Below are positions 22,674 through 33,655 of a stretch of DNA of 64,000 nt, one piece after another. Origin of the DNA: Cornus controversa (taxonomy: Eukaryota; Streptophyta; Magnoliopsida; Cornales; Cornaceae); assembly GCA_026545225.1 (NCBI GenBank), contig CM048845.1, forward strand, positions 2,436,501 to 2,500,500. The letters are read 5' to 3'. The notes under the pieces were generated by a model. The model was not told the DNA's origin, did no database searches, and was given only the letters and a program-made list of their open reading frames with translations. The number at the start of each line of letters is the position of its first letter. Positions within the stretch are counted from its first letter, which is position 1. The position numbers and the translations under genes are program-made.

Positions 22674-23138
22674 TGTTAAAGGCCTTGTCCCACGTTAGAT
22701 TTGGATGAGAAAGTGATTGGGTATAAATGAGTGGATAAATAACACTATCCAATAGTTTAGGTCTTTAGATTATTTGTAAGGTCTGACCCATTACAGTTGG
22801 TATTAGAGCCAGATCTAGTCATTGATCTGGTGTCACACCTAGCGCTCACTCGAGTGGAGACCCTCTCCTAATTAGATAGACAGGGTGGGGGAGAATGTCT
22901 AGATCGTTACGAGACCCTCTCGTAATTAGCGAAGATGGGTGGGGGAGAATGTTAGAGGGCCTTATTCCACATTAGATTCGGATGAAAAAGTGATTGGACG
23001 GGTGGGAGAGAATGTTAGAGGGTCTTGTCCTACATTAGATTTGGATGAAAAAGTAATTGGGTATAAATGGATGTATAAATAATACTAGTCAATAGCTTAA
23101 AATTTTGAATCATCGATGAGCATGCCCGACCCGTTACA
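22674..23138 (+). mobile_element. TRIM (terminal-repeat retrotransposon in miniature)
   Basis: 465 bp with short LTRs 22674-22795 (TGTTAAAGG...CATTACA) and 23013-23138 (TGTTAGAGG...CGTTACA), and a perfect 5-bp TSD CCAAT at 22669-22673 and 23139-23143. TTGGTATTAGAGCC just inside the left LTR is a tRNA-iMet-type primer site, and GGGTGGGAGAGAA before the right LTR is the polypurine tract. A second partial LTR head at 22950-23012 gives an internal duplication of tract plus LTR start. It has no coding capacity, as expected for a TRIM. Confidence 0.9.
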
Positions 23139-23817
23139 CCAATAATAGGACGGAATGAGCTTAATTAATTGTCCTTTGTCAACTCCAGTATATAATTGGG
23201 TATAAAAATGGACTTAAACGTTGGGCCCTAGCTACACATACTCTCTCTTTTCGTGCTTGTACTCTTTGAAATATCTACATATCTGTGAAATCTTTTTGAT
23301 GCTCCCCATTAGGTTTCCAATAAGATTGAATAGTCCTTGTCACGAGGAAGAAGAAACCATAAAGATGAATTGGTACAAGTTTGGATTTCCCAGTATAAGA
23401 AACATGATGTTTCCACTAAAAAATGTAACATTATTGTTCGGTGTTGGACCACCCTAGCGCTATGCTATGCATCAATTGCTTGTGAGGTTCCACCACAGTT
23501 ACCATTGCTGATCAGCATTCAATGACCGACTTTCCACCTCACCCAACACGGTGGTCCACTTTCTCTTAGGGTTACCGATCACCAAAATATTCCACTTTCG
23601 GTGGTACAAGTAGTGAAAATATCCAACTCACCTATGCAAATGAAAAAAAACTTCATTGCACATAAAATATCATGTCACCATAGTCATCAATCAATTATAC
23701 ATATTATATATATTGTCATATAAGCAAAAATATGTTTACTTCAGTTGATCCCCCTATCGCTATGATTCAACATTTAATCCATTGTTGATATCATATCATG
23801 AGCATAAAAGTATTTTT

Positions 23818-23818
<1 letters not shown>

Positions 23819-23859
<41 letters not shown>
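23819..23859. repeat. (AT)n microsatellite
   Basis: About 20 uninterrupted AT units. Confidence 0.95.
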
Positions 23860-23860
<1 letters not shown>

Positions 23861-25311
23861 CTCTATTCTAGAAAGTACGGACACTTTACCGATGATATTG
23901 TACTCGTGTCGGATACTTGGACATTAATCAAACATGTGGACACTTGGTAGTGACATTTTTCTTTTTTAGGACATTCATTGGACACTCATCGAACATGTGT
24001 CGGATACTTCGTAGTAGTGATGTATATTTAAGTATTTCGAAAGAAAATTATATGCGACTAAGTTATGATTAAAAATCTAAGCTAAATATATGTAGAAGAC
24101 TATATAAGTTTGGTTCTTTAATCTATTTATCTACTTTTGTTTATAAGTTTGTTTAGTTATTAATTGTTTGACGATGAATCGAAGTATTTATGTAATTTAA
24201 AATTTTTTTGTTAAATAATTAATATATATTAATATTTCTTCCTTGTTCGTGTCTTTTTTTTTTATAGAATTTCTTGTATTACGGCATTCGCGTCTTGTCA
24301 TACCAGTGTGATTTCTAGGCTCTATCACATGTTAATATATATATAAAATAAGGTTAATTTCATGCTATGCGTGGGAGAGCTAGAGAAGGGTAGATGCCTA
24401 GTGCATGCTAATGGTAATAAACACTTTTTAGGGAGTATCAACCATGATAGGCCCACTTTCTTGTTTGTATTTGAAGCTGTCAAGAACACAACCTTTTACA
24501 CTGAGATATTCAAAACAAAAAATCCAAATCTTGCCACTTTGCATCAGCTCCCCTTTTCCCAACCATGCCCCCCAATTGAATTGATTGATATCAATAATCA
24601 TCTCTCCCCAATGCTAGCTTCTTTTGCATAGTAGGGGTCCCCTCTCCTTACCTTCACAGATCAGTACTCCTAAGGTTGGTAATTTGTTGACCTTAATTGT
24701 CAATTTAAAACTCATTAATTTATTTAGCTCAGGTTTGGTTTGGGTTGATAATGAGCATGCATGATAAGGCTTTAATAAACGCCGAATCTACTACTACTTT
24801 GAACTTAAACTTAAACTTGAGATTAAGTAATAATATCATGGTCGTTATCATTATCTTAATCTCGTATGAATAGAGTCGGTTATATAAATTTTTATCAATT
24901 GAATGAGAATTCATCAAGAATTGACCCATTTATACAAGATTTTTAAGTAGTAAGTCATGGGTTTAGAACACAGACCACTATTGCTGGCAAAGGTTGGAGG
25001 ATATGACCACCGTTTTGACTGTTAGCGATATGGAGGTGGTGGGTGTGCCAATATATTGAAGTTTTCTCTACCATATCAATATATATTTGTAACTTGCTCC
25101 TAATCTAAAATCCATAATATTATTCCATGGATTATTGAGTTATGATAGGATTTAGATTTTATAATGATAAGTTTCTCTATTTTTTCTTTTTTGTATTCTA
25201 CCAAAATAATTACTTTTAAAATATAAAAAGTTGTCAAATAATCAATCACATAATGCCAAATAATCGATCATCAACCTAATTTAATATAGTAATTCATGAA
25301 TTAAAAAGTTG

Positions 25312-25740
25312 TCAAATAATTAGCCATGTGGATGGTGAATGAAGGCGTGGGGGACATGGCTCACATGAGGTGATAGTAAGGAGTGGGAGACACCTTCCGC
25401 ATATGTTGACAATGGGGCGTGGGTTACATGACTCTGAAGCCAGAGATTGGAAAAGATTCTCGCCAGATTTGAAATTCAAATCAACTTTATCTGGAACCAC
25501 ACCCGCATGCTTCGTCACGTGATCATCAATATTCGTGCCAAGATCGCCGGAGGAATGAGCTGGTATCATCGACTGAGGTGCAAGAACAGGTGCACCTGAA
25601 GACTTGTTTTGGAGAACCATAATAGTGTTCTTGAATTGCTTGATCTCGAATTTATATTCATCAAGCTCTATATTTTTTGCTCATGCTTTTTGAAGTTGAG
25701 CAGAAAGATCTTCAATCATTTTATTTGGTGGGGAAACGTT
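25312..25740 (-). pseudogene. Unidentified coding remnant (coiled-coil-like)
   Basis: On the minus strand, bases from about 25735 to 25440 read with protein-like composition: KMIEDLSAQLQKA, a stop, KNIELDEYKFEIKQFKNTI, then a 102-codon open stretch from 25620 containing LAPQSMIPAHSSGDLG and VDLNFKSGE. The first part is amphipathic and could be a coiled coil. I do not recognise the family. The in-frame stop and lack of flanking exons suggest a broken gene or a transposon-carried piece. Confidence 0.35.
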
Positions 25741-27392
25741 AATTCCATCGATGGTGCTGTCAGGGTGTCTCTCACGCCGAGCCCGGAGATGCTTATATAT
25801 AAGCATGATTTTCAAATTGTGCAGAGATAAACAATTCTTAGGTTGTCTACCTGAGATTAATCCACTTTTTTTTTTTGGATACTAGCAATGGAACAAGTAG
25901 GCATACATAATAAAAACCTGAATTGGCGACAAAAGACACAAATATCGCTTATAGTACGACTAAAGAGGAATGCTCGAACTGACTTTACCGCACAAACATT
26001 TATTGCCCTAACACAAGCATCTAATGTGGCTAACATACGTTATGTATCTATGTGTGTATTTAATTGAGTAAGTCATATATGAAGCCATATCCGAAGGCAG
26101 TGGAGATTAGCTCTTAAAATTTTTGGAAACTCAGTTTATCTGAACTGAATAAAATAAATATATATAAGTGATAAGTGCACAAAATTTTTTATTTTATGTC
26201 TCAAAATAAGTCTTTAATTACTCTTTGATTTTATTTAAAATGTTCTTATCTTTACATTTTATGTTTTATAGGAGTTGATTTCCAAATAAGAAGAAAAGTA
26301 GCAAAAAATGGCTGAAAGTGATATATATAGCCAAAGATAAGTATAAGAAGAATTGTATGAGAGATAGTATTTTGTGCAATCTATTCAACAAGAGGTCTTA
26401 AGTTCAAAACTTTGTAAATATTTTTTTTACACAGCTAAGTCTGCAGTCCATAATTCAAATTGAAGAAATGGAGATCAAAGATTAAATATTTAAATTCAAA
26501 ATTTTGTATTTGAATTTTTGTTTTTAAATTTTTTATTTTTTATTTTGAATTTTGAATTTTGTATTTTAAATTTTATATTTTAAAATTTTCCCACCTAAAT
26601 CATTCTCATCTAAACTCTAAATAGGAGTCTTAGGGGATGGTGAAAGGGAGTTAGAAATTGTAGAAAAAAATAAAGTGTAATTGAAAAATATTTTTCTTGT
26701 ATTAATTTTCTTTTCTTGTAAACACCCCTCTCAAGGGAGTAATGAAGCCACCATGGTGAAATATAAGTAAGTTCTTTTACATTCTTATATATTTTTTCTT
26801 TCCAAAGAATATTCTTTTATTCTGAGTTTTTATTTTCAAAAGAAAATTAGAGGGAGGATTCTTCGTGTTTGCCAAATAACGGTAATTTAAAGAATGTCTA
26901 CCTCTATTTACCTAGTAAATGTGCAAACAAATTAAGTACAAAAATAGTCTCTCATTATAATCAAGTTTGCTTTTTATGTCATATTTTTCTTCATCTTTTC
27001 AAGTTGTAATTGGATTGGTGAAGTGTATTGTTTATTGGAGGAAAAATCATATAAGAATAATAGAAAATTTATTTATGTGGATTCGTGGTGGTGGATTCTC
27101 TTCCCTTGAGATTTATTTTATTAGTTTAGTTTTATTTATTTATTATAATTCCAAAAAAAAAAAAAAAATTTTAAAAAATCATTTCATTCCATAAATTAGT
27201 GTGTGAATTTGAGCTCATTCGGAATCTCACTTGCGAGTAGTTCGATCCTACTTATTACTATATAATTTTTAGTAAATTTTTTGCAAGTTTTATTTTTGTA
27301 CAAAATGTAGAGAAACAACGACATCCGGCCATTGTTCTACACTCGTCAATAAACTCGTGACAAAAATTATTCCGGTTTTTTTTTTTTTCACT

Positions 27393-27397
<5 letters not shown>

Positions 27398-27436
<39 letters not shown>
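27398..27436. repeat. (AT)n microsatellite
   Basis: About 19 AT units after a CATACAT lead-in. Confidence 0.95.
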
Positions 27437-27439
<3 letters not shown>

Positions 27440-27900
27440 GGGGTCGGTTCCTAATCTAAGGAGAGATTGAAGGTGATGATGCAACGTTCCCATGCTTGAG
27501 AATTTTAGAGACATACAATAAATAAATTAATTAATTATCTCCTCAAATTCCTACCAACCAACTGCTATTTCATATATATCTGTCCCTGGCCATGAAACAC
27601 AAATCTGAAAGGATAGGGTATTTGGACAGATCGAGTATGGGCTGTTCAAGCATGACCCACCATCTCCCAAAAGAGCTGCAAAATGTTGTGTCATTTTCAT
27701 GCAATGGAAAATATCAACCTCGTCTTCATTTTCTTTTGGGTTAGACAACTTTAATTTGCCACTGTATATATATATATCCCCCATTTTTCTTCTAGTGTTA
27801 AAATTTTAATTAAATTAGAATTTTCAGTTTTGTACAATGTAATTACATTTTCTTGACACCTAGATATATTAATTGTCTACACATTTTAATTAAGCAAGCA

Positions 27901-27901
27901 A

Positions 27902-27953
<52 letters not shown>
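27901..27953. repeat. (TA)n followed by (GA)n microsatellite
   Basis: About ten TA units and then about sixteen GA units without a break. Confidence 0.95.
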
Positions 27954-27958
<5 letters not shown>

Positions 27959-28332
27959 AATAGTTCAATATGGGCGGCCATGCCATCAATAACTAGGTAG
28001 GTAGAAGGATTGCTGTTATTTGTTTTGACTTCTGCAGTTTGGATAAGCTTTTATGGAAATTTGGTGGCATACTCCTGTATAGTTGACCTAATTTGACTTG
28101 AAAAAACAAAAATAAAAGAAGCTCTCCCACGTGATGTAAATGAGTAATGCTACAATATTCGATTTTTATTTTTTTTTGCAATTTTAATATATAGTGTAGC
28201 ATGAGTGTTAGATAAGAATACAATCTCTCTTCTGAGATTATTTATAAAAGATTTCTGAAGCAAAATTTTCAACTTATTGGGTCATGCCAAAATAAGGTGC
28301 TGGCCGAGATAGGAGGATTGGAGACATACTTA

Positions 28333-28571
28333 GGGCCTGCTGGGTAACTTGGTCAATTTTTTATTTTCTGTTGTCATTTTAAAAAAATGAGAAGCCACAA
28401 CAAGAAATGCGTTTTTATTCTAGAAAAATAAAAGTAATTTTAAAAAATTAACAACCGATTAGACATAAGTTGAAAGTTTCAAAACGAATCTATCAATTCT
28501 AGTTTTCATTTTTAAGGATATTATAGTAATGTTAAAAAATTAAGAGCACTTGACGTTACCAAATGCATCCC
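28333..28571. mobile_element. Possible Tourist-like MITE
   Basis: Starts GGGCCTGCTGGGTAAC after TTA and ends GTTACCAAATGCATCCC. The ends match as inverted repeats with a one-base gap and resemble the TIRs of the better-defined element at 55291-56451. The right TSD is unclear (TTA occurs two bases further on), so boundaries are tentative. Confidence 0.45.
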
Positions 28572-29434
28572 AGTTAAAATCATATGAGACATGTCAATTC
28601 ACATTTTGAGATACTAATAGATAAATTTAAAAGCAATTTTTGTAGCGTGATTCATGAAAAAAAAAAAAAGAAGGTAATTTATTTATTAACTCATATGTTA
28701 TCATTAGAAATATAGCAATTCTCGATACGATTATGACAATTTAAATTTTTAACACGGGCTATCGCTTGATAAATTGACAACCTAAGAGCGTCTCCAATGC
28801 TCTCTCAAAAGTAGTGTCAAAGTCAAAATATAGCAGCCCATATATTGAGATGCGCTCCAACGCTCTCCTATGCAACCTCTTAAAATATAACATTCTCAAA
28901 ACTTTTGTTATATATAGCATCCTGCTATATCTTCATATGGCGTGACTTTTTTGTTTTTTTTGTGCACAACTAGCCATCAATTTAGCGTCAACCATCAGAT
29001 ATGAAAAACATGATATCCATCCAACGGCTAGAATCCAACAAAACAAAATAAAAAATTCAGTTCACAACAGATAGTTTTTTAACAGCTAGAATCCAACAAA
29101 ATAAAATAAAAAATTCAATATTTTTTTGAACTGTAATTTTTATGCCAATTTACTATTTTACCCTAAAATAATACCTATAAATTTTCTCTTATCAAGTTCT
29201 TATTTCTTACACAAATTTTTTTTGCAAAAGAAAAATGGAAGTTACTCAACAATCAGGGCTGACCCTGGGTACATGCCACCCAGGCGGCCGCTTTGGGCCC
29301 CCACATTTCAAGGGGCCCAAATTTATATATATGTGTGTGTGTGTGTGTGAGAGAGAGAGGACAAAAAAACAATTTATATATATGTATGTATGTATATAAT
29401 ATGAATCAAAGACACATTTGTCTTTTTTTAAAAA

Positions 29435-30177
29435 GGGTAAAATGCTCTAACACCCCCTCAGGTTTAGATTTATTACTCACATATTAAACTTGTGTCAAAA
29501 ACGACTCTAACACCCCCTTAGGTTTGGTTAAATTAGCCATAACACCCTTTGTTGCCAAAAATACCCTCAAATTCTCTCTCTTAATTAGATATTTGTTGAA
29601 TAAATTATTATTTATGCTACATAGTTCATTATTAGTTAAATTAATTTTTAATTACATAGTTTGTAAATTAATTATTATTTATGTTACATATTTTATAATT
29701 CAAAACAAATTATTATTTATGCAACATAGTTTATTGTTAATTACATATTTGTTGAATAAATTGTTATTTATGCTACATAGTTTATTTTTAGTTACATAGT
29801 TTGTTAAACAAATTACTATTTATGCAATAAAGTTTATTATTATTTACATAGTTTGTTACATAAATTATTATTTATGCTATATAGTTTATTATTAATTATA
29901 TATTTGTTAAATAAATTGTTATTTAAGCTACATAGTTTATTATTAAATATATTATTTTTTAAATAAATTATTATTTATGATACATAGTTTATATTTAATA
30001 ATAAATTATTATTTAAGCTACATAGTTTATAGACAAAGAATCTGAGGGTATTTTTGGCAATAGGGGGTGTTAAGGCTAATTTAACCAAACCTGAGGGGGT
30101 GTTAGAGCTTTTTTTGACACAAGTTTAATCTGTGAGCAATAAATCCAAACCTGAGGGGGTGTTTGAGCATTTTACCC
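29435..30177. mobile_element. Mutator-like foldback element nested in the hAT element
   Basis: 743 bp with about 135-bp terminal inverted repeats starting GGGTAAAATGCTC and carrying AACACCCCCTCAGGTTT twice in each arm. TTTAAAAA flanks both ends (29427-29434 and 30178-30185); homopolymers make 8 versus 9 bp uncertain. The core is a series of TTATTTATGCTACATAGTTTATTATTAATT-like units of about 55-60 bp, some seven copies, with no real ORF. The termini resemble those of the 43886-44061 MITE. Confidence 0.85.
29590..30032. repeat. AT-rich tandem units in the foldback core
   Basis: About seven degenerate copies of a unit containing AAATTATTATTTATGCTACA and TAGTTTATTATTAATTACAT, between the two inverted arms. 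Confidence 0.75.
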
Positions 30178-30217
30178 TTTAAAAAAAGAATGAGAGATAT
30201 ACATAGGATAAATAGTG

Positions 30218-30221
<4 letters not shown>

Positions 30222-30254
<33 letters not shown>
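30222..30254. repeat. (GA)n microsatellite
   Basis: About sixteen GA units followed by GTGTGTCTGTGTGTGTG. Confidence 0.9.
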
Positions 30255-30257
<3 letters not shown>

Positions 30258-31143
30258 TATGTGTGTCTGTGTGTGTGTAGTCATGAGTGGAAGACAAAAT
30301 CAAAGAATGATGAGAGGAGAGAGAGAGAGAGGGAGTTGTATTAAAGAAAGGAATGTTGGTATGGAAAAAGAATGAAAAAATATAAAAGAAGCAAGAGATG
30401 AATAAATAAACTTAAATACACCATTTTGTTGATTATTGTATTTTTTAATCTATTTTTTCTGTTTTAATTATTTAAGTGATTTCTGTTGTATTTTTTTAAA
30501 TCGATTTTTTTCTATTTTAATTAATTTAAGTGATTTGTGTTGTGTTTATTTTATTATTTGTTTTTCTGTTTTATTTAAGATAAATGAACCTTATTGATGT
30601 TCGGTAATTTTTTTATTTATATTTTTTGGAGCTCCAAATTCGAATCAAAGAAAGATTGATAGCTTGGATTATCTACTTATTAGATTAGTTATTTTTCTTA
30701 TGTCTACTTGAAAATTCGAATCTTTATGAAAAAAAAAATTTTTTGATTCAATCTCAAAAAAAGTTCTTCCTAATTTTTTTTAAAAAAATAATAAACAAAC
30801 AAAATGTGTCGATTGTGTCATTTTAATGAAACATATGCACTGTTATAATTTTTTTGCATTTGTGAAATTATATGTATAAAGGGCCCCTTATTTGAAAAAT
30901 TGCTTTGGGCCCCTTTTATTTTAGGATTCTCAGGGCCGGCCCTGTCAACAATCAACAAGGCCGAAAAAGTCATTCACACTGGATCAAGATGTAGCAATTT
31001 GCAATGCTTGGTTGAGCGTCACCCAAGATCCAATTGTTGGTAACTCGCAATCACAAAGTAATTTTTGGAATCGGATATTCCAAAATTATCTTCATCATAA
31101 CAACAACCAAATTATACGATCACAAAGTTCTATCCAATCTCGT

Positions 31144-31632
31144 TGGGGCATAATCCTCAAAGGATCGGCGAGAGTATGGTTCAACAAGCTTAAACCTGGG
31201 TCCATTGAGACTTTTGAGGAGCTAAAAAAGTAGTTCATGCGACACTTCATCGCTGAACAGAGGCAAATGACGCTGGCCACCAGCCTGCTCACAGAAAAAT
31301 AACAGAAGGGAGAATCCCTTCGAGATTACATCAGTCATTTCAATTCAGAAATGCTTTAAGTAGAGGAGGCTGACGACAATGTGGTTTTGACTACATTTAT
31401 GGGTTATGTTCTCCTTGGACAAGGAACCCCAACCAGTATGGTAGAGTTACTGGTCAAAGCCCAGAAACACATGAATACTGAATACGTTATAAATGCTCGA
31501 AAAAGAAAAGAGGCCAAGGATAACAAGAAGAGATCGTTGATGGGCGTCAAGGACGAGAAGGAGACCAAATACAAAACGTATTCTGTTGACCAGAATGAGA
31601 GGACACCCCACTTCAGGAGTGCAGATAGATAA
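31144..31632 (+). pseudogene. Ty3/Gypsy gag fragment (copy 1)
   Basis: Reads LKGSARVWFNKLKPGSI, then TFEELKK, a TAG stop, FMRHFIAEQ, a second stop in TEK*QKGESL, then RDYISHFNSEML and VELLVKAQKHMNTEYVI. This is the retrotransposon gag capsid region, lacking its N-terminal part. The stops make it non-functional. It resembles the gag at 35807-36277 in the same order of motifs. Confidence 0.85.
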
Positions 31633-31751
31633 GACAACAACCCCTCAAGGGGGGGTCGAGACAACTGCCTCGTGGAACAACAACCGATTGGAGAGATCAG
31701 AGTCATTGCTAGGGGAGTTCAACACCTTATGATGATCCTCTAGTTGTTACC

Positions 31752-32117
31752 ATGATGATTGCCAACTATAATATAAGGCGAATTTTGATTGATAATGGTA
31801 CTTCAGTATATATCCAGTTTTTTGAGGCATTCAACAAGATGAAGATTAATAAAGAAAAACTCAAACCCACCCGGTCACCACTGGTAAGATTCTTGGGAGA
31901 TAAAGTGTATCATTTGGGGGCAATTACTCTCCCAGTGACATCCAGAACAAGTCCAAAGCAAACTGCAGTTGTGGTGGATTTCTTGGTGTTAGATTGCCCC
32001 TCCGCCTATAATGTTATCTTCGGGCGAACAGCCCTGAACGCAATGAAGGTCATCACTTCAACTTATCACCTATTGATGCACTTCCCCACAGAGTATAGAG
32101 TAGGTGAATTGAGATGA
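31752..32117 (+). pseudogene. Gypsy aspartic protease fragment
   Basis: Open for 121 codons. Contains RRILIDNGTSV (the active-site loop is DNGTS, where related elements usually have DNGSS or DSGSS), FLGDKVYHLGAITLPVT, then LDCPSAYNVIFGRTALN and the LMHFPTE block that joins protease to RT in Tat elements. The frame is intact but the flanking gag and RT are not. Confidence 0.82.
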
Positions 32118-32246
32118 GACCATGCAACTGCCAGAGAATGTTACGTTGCATCCCTTAAAGGAAAGAAGCAACAAAAGACTTTCATTATCGAAGAAATAGA
32201 AAGGAAAGAGCATGACTGAGCTCAATCAATCAAGGACGTGTAGAGG

Positions 32247-32640
32247 TTGACGGGAAGGATCGTGGTCTTGGGCAGATTAATCTCCAGAGCAACTGATTGG
32301 TGCTTACCTTTCTTCCTTATGCTTAAGAAGGCTTTTCAGTGGACACCAGAGTCTAAGCAGGCCTTCGCAGAACTAAAAGAATATCTCATTTTCCTTCCAC
32401 TCTTATCAAGTGTTGTACCGGGAGAGAAATTATATCTGTACTTTTTAGCTTCCCCATTCACAGTAAGTTTAGATCTAGTCAGACAAAAAGGTCGAGACCA
32501 GAAACCAATGTACTACACTAGCTAGTCACTTAGAGCTACAGAGGAAAGATATCCAAAAATAGAAGAATTTGGCCTTCGCCTTGATTATCTCTGCCAGAAT
32601 GGTCAGGCTATATTTTTAAGCACACACAATAGTTGTGTTG
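32247..32640 (+). pseudogene. Gypsy RT C-terminal and RNase H fragment
   Basis: Starts at the RT thumb/connection (LTGRI-type start, LGRLISRATDWCLPFF, LKKAFQWTPESKQAF) and continues through PLLSSVVPGEKLYLYF into the RNase H start. The palm with its YxDD motif is missing, so about 1 kb of pol was deleted between the protease and this segment. Confidence 0.82.
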
Positions 32641-32839
32641 ATAAACTAACCACTTAGGTAGGTTCTCTACAAACCCGACACGTCAGGTGGACTTATAAAA
32701 TGGTCAGTGGAACTTGGGGAGTTCGACATTGAGTATAAATTGAGGAATGTCATGAAGGCCCAAACCATAACAGATGTGGTGGCAGAATTCACTCCTTCAC
32801 TGGAAGATGGATAGATGCACGATTTAAATGCAGAACAAC

Positions 32840-33290
32840 TAGACGCAGAAACTACTTGGACGTTGTTTGTGGATAGGTCAGCCAAAGCTCAAGCTAGTAG
32901 AGCAAGACTGATAATTGTCCCCCCTGGAAGGAAAAAACATCAAGTATGCCCTTCAACTTGACTTTAAGGCAACTAATAATGAAGTAGAGTATGAAGCTCT
33001 GCTAGCTATACTAAAGATGGTGATAGCTCTTGGAGCAACACGACTAATGACTTACACTGACTCTCAACTAGTTGACAGAGTCAGACCAAGGAGTTTCCAG
33101 GCGGGCAATCTGGTACTACACAATGTCACCCTAGCTACTAAAGAAAAAGGGACTGGAAAGATGGGGACAAAATTAGAAGGGTTGTTTTGAGTCGTGCAGG
33201 GCAATAGGCCGTGGGCATATTAGCTAAGAGACACTGGGCGGATGATAGCTCAATAACCCATGGAACATTGAACATCTAGGAAATTACTAC
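32840..33290 (+). pseudogene. Gypsy second RNase H fused to an integrase tail
   Basis: TTWTLFVDRSAKAQ at 32850 opens the additional RNase H; after a frameshift, KNIKYALQLDFKATNNEVEY and LGATRLMTYTDSQLV follow. At about 33081 the frame jumps directly to RPRSFQAGNLVLHNVTLATK, the C-terminal part of integrase, and ends near a WNIEHLGNYYQ-like stretch. The integrase zinc finger and DDE core are deleted. Confidence 0.8.
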
Positions 33291-33605
33291 CAGTAGGTGA
33301 TGATTAGAAGATGTATTTCAACTCAGGTTTTGTTCCTACTTTCAATAAAACAAGCCAGTGTTGTCATGCACTCGCAGAGATCGTTAGATTTAATCTTTAC
33401 TCTACTTTCACTTAGATAAGATTATTTACCTTATCAATCAATAAAAAATAATTATTTTGACTCAGTTTATTACGATGGACTTTATCACTACTTTAGTTGT
33501 CAAGCCCTACAAAATTCTTCCTTGATTAAAGGGATGAGCTGAGTGAAGCTTGTAAAAATTAAATCCCTTATTAAAGGACGGGTTGAGTGAAGCCCGTGAG
33601 AAAAA

Positions 33606-33621
33606 ATACATACATACATAC

Positions 33622-33655
<34 letters not shown>

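Larger units (their letters stand above)
23144..28332. other. Long intergenic region, no confirmed gene
   Basis: AT-rich DNA with microsatellites at 23819-23859, 27398-27436 and 27901-27953. The phrase GTCGGATACTT with GGACACT is repeated at 23880-24015 and looks like a decayed repeat. 26170-26290 begins TGATAAGTGCACAAAA, like a Gypsy LTR, but no partner end was found. A possible coding remnant at 25312-25740 is listed separately. The rest shows nothing I can name. Confidence 0.5.
29254..30944. mobile_element. hAT element with a nested insertion
   Basis: Ends are CAGGGCTGACCCTGGG at the left and GGGCCGGCCCTG at the right, inverted copies of CAGGGCYGNCCCTG. A perfect 8-bp TSD TCAACAAT lies at 29246-29253 and 30945-30952. 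CAGGG termini with 8-bp TSDs are diagnostic of hAT elements. GGGGCCC-type subterminal repeats are present at both ends. No transposase is visible. A 743-bp foldback element and its TSD occupy 29435-30185. Confidence 0.9.
28789..31143 (+). mobile_element. PIF/Harbinger-like remnant carrying ORF1, split by a hAT insertion
   Basis: The left end carries GAGCGTCTCCAATGCTCTC, a phrase common at the ends of plant PIF/Harbinger-type elements. An ORF1-like reading frame begins at 29235 and is interrupted at 29253 by the hAT element, resuming after the duplicated target at 30953. No right terminal repeat was found: the sequence changes to Ty3/Gypsy gag at about 31144, so the right part is lost or replaced. 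The element call is inference from the ORF family and the end motif. Confidence 0.5.
29235..31143 (+). pseudogene. Harbinger ORF1 / trihelix-like protein fragment, interrupted
   Basis: Two pieces, 29235-29253 and 30953-31143, are collinear in one frame if the hAT insertion and one TSD copy are ignored. The second piece has SFTLDQDVAICNAWLSVTQD, PIVGNSQSQSNFWNRIF and SSIQSRW, matching the SANT/trihelix domain of plant proteins associated with Harbinger transposons (IxAWLNxSxDPIVG ... FWxRI ... QxRW). The frame then enters Gypsy gag, so the C-terminal half is missing. In the genome it is non-functional. Confidence 0.75.
31144..33605 (+). mobile_element. Degenerate Ty3/Gypsy (Tat-like) internal region with large deletions
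   Basis: Fragments occur in the order gag, protease, RT/RNase H, second RNase H, integrase end and 3' UTR, all on the + strand. No LTR pair was found. The catalytic core of RT and the core of integrase are missing and many stops and frameshifts are present. A second, RT-distal RNase H domain after the RT-linked one is a mark of the plant Tat lineage. The 3' part (33520-33600) has two copies of a TTAAAGG..GAGTGAAGC unit. Confidence 0.82.

Noticed and set aside
26170-26290. LTR-like start TGATAAGTGCACAAAA
   Set aside because: No matching end, second LTR, primer-binding site or TSD was found.
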